Shown here: one piece after another, positions 42,360 to 52,632 of the stretch | Layout: each line of letters begins with the position of its first letter | Numbering within the stretch: position 1 is the stretch's first letter | NCBI GenBank assembly: GCA_037974965.1 | Contig: JBBPFI010000002.1 | Location: 1,550,001-1,614,000 of the forward strand | Source of the DNA: Dacryopinax spathularia | Lineage: Eukaryota > Basidiomycota > Dacrymycetes > Dacrymycetales > Dacrymycetaceae | DNA: 64,000 nt | Direction of reading: 5' to 3' | The notes under the pieces: generated by a model | The model's database searches: none | Told to the model about the DNA's origin: nothing | What the model saw: only the letters and a program-made list of their open reading frames with translations | Program-made: the position numbers and the translations under genes

Positions 42360-44170
42360 GACTGGCATTGGCTTCCCATTCTCGCTCGCTCGGTGGCTCT
42401 ATTATCGTCACGGAAACGCGGGCCATCGTGTCTGGTCTCGGCTGCGCGACCGCAGCATCGATCGGTATTACGATTGCCTATCGGCTCATATCCGGCGTCT
42501 TCGAACCTTTCTTCGGACGAGCTCTCGACCTGTCCGGCTCGCCTAGCGTGGTGTTCGCCAGTATGTATGCTCCTATTCGAGCTGAACATTCCTTGGGGCG
42601 CGTTTGGCAGGACCTCGTCTGGCTATGCTATGTGCATGCTGTCGCGCGAATGGGATCTGGCGGGCTGGGATGGGAGTGGTCGTAATGGTCATCCCGAGCC
42701 TGCTCGTACCCTTGCGCGAGTAAGGCCGATACAGGGCTATCATGTATGCGCGGTTGATGGCCTCCACCGCCTTCGCTCCAGTATTCCCTCCAGTAAGGCG
42801 TCCATCTTCCTACGTCTATGTCGCGTGCTGCGTGCTGAACAATCACCGCAGCCGATCGGTGGTGGCTTCGTATGCTAGCGGGACTGGCCTTCAGGCTCGT
42901 GCAGCATCTCCAATATTGCCGTCCCGGCCATCGGGATCCTTCTTGCCTTCGCCTGCAAGTTGCCGCACCGTGCGAAACCCGACGCCTCATTCTCCTGGCG
43001 AGACGTCCACCCGGTCGAATGTGCCCGGTTGGAGCATCCCACCGTCGCCGTGGCCTTCTCAGTCACCCTGGGAAGGTGCTGTGTATGCTTGGAATAGCTC
43101 GCCCATCATCGCCCTCCCAGTCGTTGGGTCCGTGCTCGTACCTGCGTTGGGTCTGTGCTCGTACCTGTCTTCGCATACTGGAAAACGAAGGTCGCGCCAT
43201 TCCCACCTATCCCCATGGATATCACCAAGTAACGGAATATGACCGCAGGCATCCCGAACACCTTTCTTCTCGAGCGTGTACGTCCTGTCCCCGTACCCCC
43301 GGGCATACCCTAGCTTACTAGCGAAATATCTTGCTGCGGGGGAGTTGGTCTTCTGCCTCCCTTCGTACTACGAGGTCGTACGAAAGGACTCACGGGTCCT
43401 GCCCGGACTCTGTGTTCTCGAATGTGTGAGTCCCGTCTCTTATCTCCCCGCATCTACCCAGCTTACATGCGGAAATAGAATAGTTCGCTTCAAGACCTGG
43501 TCCACTACCTCCCATCGTATCATCAGATCGTACGAAAGGACTCGCAGATCGTGTCTGGGCTCGACGTACTGCGTGCCATAGTAGGTACTGTAGTCCGTCT
43601 CTTGTGAGGCGATGAGGTCTGATATTGTGTATAGCGCCTTGCCCGTCTTATACGTCCCAACGGCCAGCGGCTGGTGGAACTCCAAGACTGGCAACGTGCG
43701 CGGTTGGATCTGGCTCGGCGGGCTGATCAATCCAGCCGGAACGGCCATCCTCACACTCATAAACCGTGGATACCTGCACGGTTGAATATGTGGTCTTCTT
43801 CTTCAGCGGTTTCGGCGCGGGGTTCTTGATGCAGGCCATCACGCTCAACGCGCACGCAGCATCATCAGCAATGTCTTCAAATGCGGTACCTTAGCGGACG
43901 CCGATGCTGCACCAGTACGCTCCTTTTTAGGTTATTGCTTGCTGTTGGCTAACGTATGCTGCTGTCTCGTGCAATATCTAGTACGTCACCCAACCCGTGC
44001 GAGCGGAGAATATCGTTTTTTTACCTGCGGATGTGCAGGCGGTGGCTGCGCGGTCATATGCCCATGACGCCTGCAACGGATTATAGAATGATGATGGTGG
44101 CCAAGGATCCGTTTTGCCTTTCTCGGTTCCTGTGGTGGCCGGCTGCAAAGCAGAACCTATATTTCTCAGG
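42360..44170 (+). pseudogene. Decayed MFS transporter gene (copy A)
   Basis: Relic of the DHA2-type transporter. Recognisable pieces in order are GGSIIVTETRAIVSGL, FEPFFGRALDLSGSPSVVF, LVWLCYVHAVARMGSGG, a later segment with YEVVRKDSRVLPGL, a segment near 43690-43750 matching KTGNVRGWLWLGGLINLAG of the intact paralogue, and a last piece near 44030 (FLPADVQAVAARSYAH). The pieces lie in different frames with stops and small deletions, and part of the 5' side around YLPSYYQIV looks duplicated. It has lost coding ability. Closest relative in the window is the intact gene at 34295-36380. Confidence 0.85.
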
Positions 44171-44573
44171 TATGTACGACCGGCGATCGCGGGATGCTAC
44201 TGTCAGATTGATCGTGTCGATTTGACATACAAAAGTATCTAGACGTTTACGATGCGCATCAATCGAGCAGGTGGCAGTGGGCCGTAGTTTTACGTGGAAG
44301 ACGCCAGGCCTTTTGCCTTTTTACGGCGCCAAGCGGAAGCAATTTGACGTGTTCGTGGAGTCTCTCCCCTGGAAGGCGCAGGCGCCGTGCACTGAACTAC
44401 TGCCATTATTCTTCTCCTCCATCTCTGTAGTCTTGGGTGCAGCCGTCTCCTGTGCCATTCTCTTGCGGCCTCTACGTTGTTTGACTGCCCCTGGATACCG
44501 ATCTAGGACCTGCACATCCTCTCCTAGTCCAATTGGAATTTGAAGAAGTACCTGTCTGACGACGAACATTAAC
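44171..44573. other. Promoter region of first F-box gene (copy A)
   Basis: Matches about 60550-60938 in copy B. No gene was recognised. Confidence 0.5.
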
Positions 44574-45737
44574 ATGGTAAGGTGCTTCTCTCGTTTGTCC
44601 ACCGCCATCTGTTGACTCTGTCTACAGAGCAATCTTCAATCCCTACCCCGCGAAATCTATATCGCCATATTCGAGCACGTAGAGGTAAAAAAGGACATTC
44701 TCTCAATCGTCCATGCCAGCCGGACCTTTCACGATCTTGCGCTTCCGCTTCTCTACCGCAACATCGAGACGCGAAGGCTGAATACACCCCGTCTGCTAAC
44801 ATTGCTGCACCGATTGGCATCCGATCAGCGACTTTCCCGGTCCGTGAAGAGCTTTCATTTGGTACACGGAGCCTCGCATGGCTTTCTAACTGGTGACCTG
44901 GCTCTGGACACGGAAATTGTCGCTCTGGTCCTCTTGTCAACTGTGAACCTGGTCGAACTAGAGATCAGAATACCGGAAAGGCTGCCATGGGACACACTAT
45001 GTCGATGTGTATTTCGACTACGCAAATTCTCGTTCGAGGGAACCCAGGTGGACTTGGACTCGTTGCTCCGGTTCCTTCAAGTGCAAGGCTCGCTCGTCGA
45101 GCTGGATATACCATCCTATCTCTCCGGGATGGAATTGTCCGAACCCATTTTACCCAATGTGCGACGGTTCCGAGGCTCGGCCATGACCGCTCAGTGGTTC
45201 TGGCGTTCATCGCCTCACATACCCGATGACATCTGCTGCACCGATTCGGACGGATCAGCCGTCTTCCCATGGCTGGAACGCATCCAAGATGGCCGCCGCA
45301 TCCGAAAGCTCTCTGTAATACTCAGTATTCCACAGATGTTGGCTCAGGCGGTTGAAACAGAAGTCAGCTGCCTGGACTCACTAGTCGTCGTAAGCGGCGA
45401 GCTGCCCGAATTCGTACGTCCGTTATACCTCACGCGCCCCGCCACACAACCTCACAATTTCCCCGCACAGGTCTACATGAGCATGCCCCGGCCCTCCCTA
45501 GCAAAATTCAAGAACCTTCGCTCCTTTACACTCGAAGGCAGGCTCACCGCGAACCCTTATGTAGCTCCGTCAGGCTCAGGGCCGCCAGCAGTCATCCAAA
45601 CGGAAGCGATGTACCTCCAATCTATTGTGGAGATGTGGAGAGAGTGTCCGTCTCTCGAGCGAGTGTCGCTGCCAAAGTATGCCCAACCGAACTGGGTGTT
45701 CTGCAGGAGTGGAGACCAGTGGTCCCGCTGCTCGTAG
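44574..45737 (+). CDS. F-box/leucine-rich protein 1 (copy A)
   Basis: Likely substrate adaptor of SCF-type ubiquitin ligases. The start codon forms its own exon (44574-44576, then GTAAGG). Exon 2 begins at 44628 and gives M-SNLQSLPREIYIAIFEHV; the F-box spans about residues 5-45 and includes SRTFHDLALPLLYR. Leucine-rich units follow (VNLVELEIRIPERLPW, FRLRKFSFEG, SLVELDIPS, LPNVRRFRG). An intron at 45414-45470 (57 nt) matches an intron in copy B that must be spliced; here it is stop-free and a multiple of three, so retention would add 19 residues. Conserved end: CPSLERVSLPKYAQPNWVF. The frame is intact. Confidence 0.8.
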
Positions 45738-46413
45738 GTGAATGAACCATTACAGCTTTCGGACTTCCTTGTGCACCGTAGGTCCCGCCGCACACCTAAA
45801 TGCGTGTGCCGTCGTCCTGAATGATGATAGCATGTCTTCCCGTCCGACTTCCAAGCTGGACCAACGTTGCTTGATTGTCTAGATTAGGACGCGGGCTTGG
45901 CCCAGCGGTGTTTACAAAAAAGGTCGGAAGTCGCCGGTCATTGATGATGACCAGATGACTGGTTGAGACATGCCAACATAGCAGTCTTCGAAATCCTGGC
46001 CGGTTCTTTCCCTGTAACCATTCGTCCGCCCCAAATGCGTACAGATGCATATTCCTCCCGAAATCTACAACCGCGCCCAGCTGGAAAAGGGGCCGTCGTC
46101 ATAGACACCGGGTTAGATTTTGTTAGCAGCAGGATGAGTCATGGCGGGGGCAATGCACTTGTCTTCCTGTGTCGCGACGACGCATCCAGCTTCCCCTTCG
46201 AACCATTCGTCACACTCTTTTCGTTCACTTCGAACTTGTATTCAGGTCTGCGTCGCAAGCAGACAAGTACGAAGGAGCTGACCAGAGTAGCTTGTATCTT
46301 CACATTCTCTTTTCGACCGAATCGACTCGGCAATACGGTCCCCCGGCCATCCAAAGGGGCCCCGTACGTTCGAAACGCCGTGGGTTGTGTACGAAAATTG
46401 CAGCAAGAGAAGC
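45738..46413. other. Intergenic region between the two F-box genes (copy A)
   Basis: Aligns in patches with 62088-62676 of copy B. No shared intact open frame was seen. Confidence 0.5.
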
Positions 46414-47716
46414 ATGGTAAGCCGGACCTGCTCAAAATGCTAAGAAAGGGTCATAGTTTCGTTAGATGGCATCAACCGGCCCTATGATCCCAGTTGAGAT
46501 CTACCTTGAGATAATCGGGTACATCAAGACACCGAAGGACCTGCTATCGATCGCTCTGGTTAACCGGACGCTCCATAATCTGGCTCTTCCCCTTCTCTAT
46601 CGTAACCTCGGCAAATTTTACCTTAATCCTAAGTATATGGTCTCACTGCTACAGCGACTCGAGCACAATGAGCAGCTCGCCCGGGCCGTGCGGTCTCTTC
46701 GATGCGTCGTGCCTAATAATTCCACCCACAGGTTGGCGTTCCGGCCTCATATTCTCCACCTTGCCCTTTCCGCTACCGTGAACCTGTCTGCACTGGAGAT
46801 CGCCGTAGGAGCTGGAATCCCCTGGGATACGTTATGTAGTTGTCCATTTCGGCTACGCGAGCTCAAGTTGTCATGGGCGGAACATGATGGCCGCGGCCTC
46901 CTTCGATTCTTGGAGACGCAAGACTCGCTTATCCGGCTGGAGCTACAGAAAGGAACCGCTAATATCCATCCAACTAAACCTATCCTCCCAAACTTGCGTC
47001 AATTTCGTGGTCGTACAAGGACGGCGAAGCAACTATGGTCGCATTCCAAGTCTCGCCTCCCGGACGAGATGTACATCACCGATAGCGTGGGCATGGAGGC
47101 TTTGGACTGGCTCGCGGGTCACCCGACGGAGCAACCCATATCCCTTTATATCGAAGATCCGCAACTCTCCGACATGCAGTTTTGGACTGAGCAGGAATGC
47201 AAGTGTGTGGAGTCCCTGGTCATCTTCTTTAGCGAGTTGCAAGAACGGGTTAGTGCGAACGCCAGGGTTACAGCTTCCTCGTTTGTCGCTCACATCCCAT
47301 TCTGCCAGACATTCATGGCCTCTCGCTGTCGCGTCCCGCTAGCGAGCTTCAAGAACCTACGTACGCTCATGTTTAAGGGGCTTCTCTGGCCTAGGGAGTA
47401 TGAACCCCACGGAGAGGCGGGCTTCAGTCGGGCGAAGGCGTTTTACCTCTATGCGGTCCGCGAGATGTGGGAGGACTGCCCGTCCCTCGAACAAGCCTCC
47501 TTTCCCAAGCGCGCAGACCGCGACTGGGTGTTCTATAGGACAGGCGATCAGTGGCCCTTGTGCTGGTTTGTGAACGAGCGACGTTACTGGCCCGCAGAGG
47601 ACGAACAGCTTGAGAATGAGGAGTTTCGCCGTGGCGCAAGGTTTCCTCCGCACCCGTACAAATCGTTCTTCATCGTGGGCTATGATAGATTCGGCATTGA
47701 TCCGTATGCTGACTAG
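46414..47716 (+). CDS. F-box/leucine-rich protein 2 (copy A)
   Basis: Second F-box gene of the pair. An ATG-only exon (46414-46416, GTAAGC donor) is followed by exon 2 from 46466, which itself starts with ATG (MASTGPMIPVEIYLEIIGYI), so the first exon is inferred from copy B. The F-box continues DLLSIALVNRTLHNLALPLL. Leucine-rich units include LSALEIAVGAGIPWDTL, FRLRELKLSW and LPNLRQFRG. An intron at 47249-47308 (60 nt) corresponds to the obligatory intron of copy B but is stop-free here. The C-terminus (HPYKSFFIVGYDRFGIDPYA) is highly conserved in copy B. The frame is intact. Confidence 0.8.
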
Positions 47717-48689
47717 TAGCGCTGGATCCTGGTTGCTTAGGCTCGTATTGTAGTATGCATAATGCAGCCCTCTTTCGTATTTGTCCGCAATTACCCAAGA
47801 CGGTTTCCTCCGCTAGGAAAAGCACCATTTCCTGGGAACATGGATATCAGAGCGGATGATGCGCTGTCGAGTTCTCCATCCTAGGTATAAAGCCAATCAT
47901 CTCCAATCGAGGACGACACAAACCGAGAACACCGAGAGATAAAGCCAAAATTCGAACTCAACGGCTTCTGTAGGTAGCGCAGCATGTTGACGGCGAATAG
48001 GACGAGAATGACGACCGCGCGCATGAGTCGGTAGAACAGTGAGGGTTTCAATCTTGGGCAGTGTTGTTTCTGCTGTCGATCCAGAATCGCCAACTCCTAC
48101 CACTGAAAGCCGACACATAGCCTTCCATGAGCTGAAAAACAAAAGTGGTGTTTCAGTAGTCTAAGTAGATAGAAGAAAGGCTGGCTCACAGGATAGGGAT
48201 TCAAATCATGCAAACCCGGATCACACGTACATGATGCCCCATTCACTTAGATTCCCGTTTCGATCTGGGAAGTACGTTCGGCTGTGCCTCAGGGTTGGAC
48301 GGTTGACACAAGGTAGTCCTCGTGCTTCGACGACTCTGGTAGACCGGGAGCACAGAAAGCCCAGGCAAAGCTCAAGTTCGTCGTCGCCGCTCCAGGAGGC
48401 TACCGAGCTTAAATCTGAATATCAGGCTGTAGAGGGGCTGGGGCTGCCAAAAAGATCCGTCTTTTGCCCGAAAAAGAGGTCTGAAGATCGTCGGAGATTC
48501 AAAGTGAGTGGATAGGGCAGCATAAATCCCAAGTCGTGGATTTCTGATGAGAGCTGAAATTGAAGTCGATACTGCAAGGCGAAGGTAGGCGTGAGTTCGT
48601 AGTATGTTGATATGGAGATAAGAAGGCAGGGAGCCTGTTGCTGGATCAGCGGTATGATACTGAGTAAGATAGGCATAGACGGACCAGGT

Positions 48690-48926
48690 GAAGAATAGGT
48701 GAAAGTTAGAAGCTACAGCTTCGTGATCCGGGGTACCTCATGCGTTCATGTCCCATTTGAACATATGAAGCTGGAGGCGAGATACGCCGTCTGCGCCTAC
48801 CACCTCCATCCGCTGGCAGGTGTACAGCAAGAGTGCCCGACTCTCGAGGGTGTGTCGCTTCACGTATGGCCGACGAACTGGGTGTCTCCTGGTGAGCACC
48901 CATTAGCCGGTCTGCCCCGCTTGTAG
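48690..48926 (+). pseudogene. 3' remnant of an F-box gene
   Basis: The segment reading QQECPTLEGVSLHVWPTNWV aligns with WRECPSLERVSLPKYAQPNWV at the end of the F-box protein at 44574-45737, and the DNA matches over about 60 bases. The F-box and the leucine-rich body are absent nearby. It is an isolated C-terminal relic, evidence of a further F-box copy lost here. Confidence 0.6.
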
Positions 48927-49636
48927 ATGCAGAGATGTATGATCATCACGTACATCTCATCCTTGCCCTGCTCCATCATATTCAGCCTAGGCTGGTACCC
49001 AGCTCTCCCTCCAGTTTATGCAGTAGTGGTCTTGCCTTTCTTCAACTGCTGTTCAGGACGGTTGGGATGCAGAACGCGCTGTTGCTGCTGCGCGTCATGT
49101 GCCGAGCCTGACCCCGCAGCAGTTTGGCTCCCAGATTCGCAAGTTATAGGGAAGCAGACATGCTAAGCAGAGCGGCTTCGAGTACTAGTTAACGGTTGAG
49201 CGTGCTGGTGGTCAACAACAGATCAATATCCTGAAGTGGTTGACGTTCGTTCGCCTCAAGGGCTTTCACATGCCCTTACACATGCTTCCCACGTAAGCGC
49301 GTCATCCCAACTTGTTCCTATCGGCCTTAACCTGAATTCAGTCAAAATCGTACGACCCTCCCCGTCCAACAAACTAATATCAAACCCATACACTCCTCTC
49401 CCCGTCTCAGTTAACCTCGTTCTAATTGTCTGATGACACGCATTACAAACGAAGCGTGGATTTCTCACCTTGTCAGCCTAGGTCTGAGCAATATTAATGG
49501 GAGGAAGTTGTTGTCTAATCGCCGACCCTACGCGACTACGCGCAAGTACTCTGACGTCGTCCAACCTTTCGGATCGATGACGGCCGCCGTGGAGTTTGAT
49601 GCGCGCATATATCTACCCACACACCCAACATCCACA

Positions 49637-49699
49637 ATGCTCTCCTCGCCTCTCACGCACACACTCTCGCCGCTGTCGCTCTCTTCAAACTTGTACTAG
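49637..49699 (+). promoter_or_regulatory. Upstream open reading frame before MAPEG gene
   Basis: A 20-codon frame (MLSSPLTHTLSPLSLSSNLY, then TAG) ends nine bases before the MAPEG start at 49709. Its ATG is preceded by ACA, an acceptable context. Whether it is in the mRNA depends on the transcription start. Confidence 0.55.
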
Positions 49700-49708
49700 G
49701 GTAGAACG

Positions 49709-50526
49709 ATGTCCTTCCTCTCACAGCTGAAAATCGACACGCCGGGGCTGGCGATCTACTCCATCCCCGTAGCGTTCTTCGTCGGGCTAGCGCCGCACGT
49801 CAACAAGCTCATGCGTATGTCCCCCATCTCTCCCCCTACCCTCCTCATCCTCGCCCTTCCTCTCCCTCCCCATCCCCCGCCCTCACTCCCCTCTTTCTGA
49901 AGGCCCCCACCTTTCCCGTCCCCGTAGCCGACATAAAGCTAACCCTCTCAAATTTAGTACTCGAATCCTCCGGCATAAAAGTAGACAACCGTTCCCCCCG
50001 GCTCGCAACCGACCAAGCCGAAAAAAAAGGCGTCCCCTCCCCCGTCCTCTCAAAGATTCACAGGCTAGGAGCAGCGCACCAGAATGCCATCGAGAACTTC
50101 CCCGTCTTTGCGGCTGCTGTGCTTGCAGCGGTCGGGGCGGGGCTGCCGGCTGGGAAGGTTAATGTTTTTGCTGGGGGGTAGTGAGTCTCTCTTTTTTTTC
50201 TTTCTTTTTTTGTTGGTGTGGGCGGATGTTGTACTTGGGCGGACGGTCGGGGCAGGAGGTGGCGGATGGCGGATGGTGCAAGCTTGTGGGTTGTGGGACG
50301 AGGCTGACGGGTTTGGGGCAGCGTGGCCCTGAGGGTGCTGTATAACTACGCCTATGCGAACCAGACGACCCAGGCGCTCGCGGCCGTTCGGTCGATCTCT
50401 TTCTGGGCTGGGACTGGTGCGTCCCCTTCTCCATCTTTCGCAGTCAAGGCTGACAACCGGGTAGGATGGGCGATCTATATCCTGATCTCAGCCGGGAACT
50501 GGATGGTCAGTAAGAGTACGTTCTAA
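49709..50526 (+). CDS. MAPEG-family membrane protein (microsomal GST-like)
   Basis: Small integral membrane protein of the eicosanoid and glutathione metabolism family. Exons: 49709-49814, from 49958, from about 50321 and a last short exon to 50526. It reads MSFLSQLKIDTPGLAIYSIP then FFVGLAPHVNKLM, a loop rich in charged residues, then AAHQNAIENFPVFAAAVLAA, then VLYNYAYANQTTQALAAVRS. The E-N-F-P-x-F and Y-N-x-x-Y-A patterns are MAPEG hallmarks, and four membrane helices fit the hydrophobic segments. The second intron carries a T-rich run. Length (about 150 residues) suits the family. The enzyme reaction is not established. Confidence 0.85.
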
Positions 50527-50768
50527 ATCGCCGACGTTGTGGAGGTTGGAGAACCTGTGGACTTGGTTGGCAGAGGGAAATGCGAGAGGATGTAGAATAG
50601 GTTGTACCGTACCAAAATGTATGCACCATCTTGCTCCTCTACGCCGGCAAAAGGCGTTGGTGTATGTATCGCGCAATACATGTCATTATACAATACAACC
50701 AGTCCTACCCTCACTCATCCAAAACGCCCAAACGTATCTTACACCCCCTCGCACCTGCGCTCAACAGT

Positions 50769-52310
50769 CTACGCCCGACTCCGAAGGACCGCCAGGACTC
50801 GCCTGACCAAGTAGGGCACGTCGTTCCCCGCTACGGCTAGGTCGACCGCTTCCGAGAGGTCGAGCTTCTCTTCCAGTACCTATGGGTAGCCGTATCAGCA
50901 TCAGCACACTTACAACGCTCATACACCCGTCCGTCCGACAGTCCATCCACCCGGGCCCAGCAGCCCAGCAGCCCTAGCTCGCCGGAGCAGGAGCAGGAGC
51001 AGGAGCGGGGGTAGGAGCAGAGGTAGGAGCAGGAAGAGAGAAAACGTACCCTCGCGTCGCCCAGCCTCCCCGTACCGGGCTCGAAGATCAGACAGAGCGT
51101 CCTGTCCCCCCTCGGGGTGGTGTAAACTACGCGGAGCTCGTTTTCCGTGTGTGCTGTTAGGGATGTGATGCCCATTAGGTCTTTGTATCCTGCGATGGCG
51201 TTCGTATACCTGAGAGGGCGGTCAGTGTCCGTACATGCACACATGTGGCGGAGCAGCGACGGCCCGGGTCAGAGGTGGGAGGAGTGGGACGAGTGCTCCA
51301 GAAAGAAGAGAGAGCAGTGGGAAACGCGCAGAGGAATGGGAGAAGGATGAAAAGCCGTTAGTGGAAGAAAGACGCACCATGAAACGAGCCTTTCGACGCT
51401 CCCGTCCCTCCCCTCGCTCGCCCGCTTCGCCTCCATCAGCCTCGCCTCCGCATTGATCCTCTCCACCTCCACCCTCTCCAGTTCCTTCCCCTTCGCCTGC
51501 AACACCGCTTTCTTCTGGCTCAACCCCTGCGTCCGGGTATGCAGTTCCCCTGTCAGAGCCTGCAGCGTCTCGACCTGCTCGTCCAATATCTGCGTAGCGC
51601 GAGAGATGGTCATCCTTGACTCGGGCGGGTGCTGGGCGCGCAGGCGGGCGAGCTCCAGCTCCATCTCGCGCACTTCTTTGGCGAGTTGGAGGGCGGTGGC
51701 TGCGTCTGCTGAGGCTTGGGCGTGGGCGGACTCGACTTGAGGTGCGAGGGTGCGCAGTTGGGAGATGGAGGATTCTAGTGCGAGCTTGGAGGTCTTGAGG
51801 GATGTCTTGAGGGCCGTGTTGGATTGTTCTGCTCTATCATCAGCTAGCTGTTCGTCCGGGGAGCATGATGAGAGAAAAGGACAAAAGCAGAGCAAGGGGG
51901 CGGAGGCAAGAGAAGGGACGAGTGGAGAGGAGGGACGCACCAAGCTGCAAATTATGCGCCGCCCTCAAACTCGGCGGGTCTTCCCTCAAGATATACCTCA
52001 AGAACCTCTCCTTGCTCTCCTGCTCCAGGTACTTGAACTTGATCTTCGTAAAGTAGTCCTTATGGTCCGCTACATCCCTGTCGATCAGGCTTGGGTTGAG
52101 CGGCTGGAGGGAGATGAGCGAGTCGGAGAGGGTGGGTAGGTCGGAGGTGGCGCGTTCGAGGTAGGAGGCGTGTAGCGCTGTGAGGTGTAGTTGGTGGTCG
52201 GTGTATTCTTGCGCGAGTCTGTCATTGTCTTTAGCATCTATCATAACGCATACGAAATAGCAGGTGCACTTCTTGATACCATCCAAATCAAGTTCGCTCG
52301 TCGAAGCCAT
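50769..52310 (-). CDS. SOS7: Kinetochore protein Sos7 (KNL1-binding coiled coil)
   Basis: Fungal Sos7/Kre28 partners KNL1 (Spc105) at the outer kinetochore. The start at 52310 gives MASTSELDLDDAKDNDRLAQ after removal of a 42-nt intron. The signature block follows: LHASYLERATSDLPTLSDSL, then DHKDYFTKIKFKYLEQESKE and RFLRYILREDPPSL. A long coiled coil comes next (ALKTSLKTSKLALESSISQL ... EVREMELELARLRAQ ... KELERVEVERINAEARLMEA). A C-terminal RWD-like part carries YTNAIAGYKDLMGITSL and CLIFEPGTGRLGDARV. The gene ends at 50769. It is head-to-head with the intact kinesin, pairing two genes likely to act in mitosis. Confidence 0.8.
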
Positions 52311-52317
52311 TACAGAA

Positions 52318-52348
<31 letters not shown>

Positions 52349-52632
52349 AAACGCAAGTACACCTCCCGCGCCGCGTCACGCGCATTGCTTTCTCAATCAC
52401 GTGACCCCTTCCCCGCGTCGTCCACCCAACCCGTGAAGGCGCGTCCAAGTTCCTCCGCCAAAGTTCACATTCCGGCAATCGGTGTCTCATTCATCGATCA
52501 ACCAGTGGGCTTTGTATTCTGAAACATTGGCTTGAAGGTGGGCTTTGACGATATTCCCCTTCACTTCGACAAGTACTCTGCATACACTTTCGTTTTATAC
52601 CTCTTTGGCAATATATCACAATCAACAGCAAC
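52311..52632. promoter_or_regulatory. Divergent promoter SOS7 / kinesin, with TCG repeat and E-box
   Basis: A TCG microsatellite of eight units lies at 52322-52347 and a TCACGTGA palindrome at 52398-52405. The region is not part of the inverted duplication, so the decayed kinesin copy lacks it. Confidence 0.6.

Larger units (their letters stand above)
41400..47716 (+). repeat. Direct segmental duplication, copy A
   Basis: Contains a decayed MFS gene followed by two F-box genes. The same order and strand recur at about 58770-63980. Intergenic stretches also align, for example about 46115-46200 with 62370-62455. Confidence 0.8.
47717..49708. other. Intergenic region with an F-box gene remnant
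   Basis: Nearly 2 kb without an intact gene. The only recognisable coding trace is the F-box remnant at about 48690-48926. The last 80 bases form the 5' leader of the MAPEG gene and hold a short upstream open frame. Confidence 0.55.

Noticed and set aside
42368-42685. Short MFS-like open frame as a functional small gene
   Set aside because: It covers only TM1-TM4, lacks motif integrity and is followed by out-of-frame pieces of the same transporter; it is part of a pseudogene.
47717-49708. Transposon or virus-like element in the gene-poor stretch
   Set aside because: No terminal repeats, polymerase, integrase or transposase motifs were seen; only an F-box gene remnant is recognisable.
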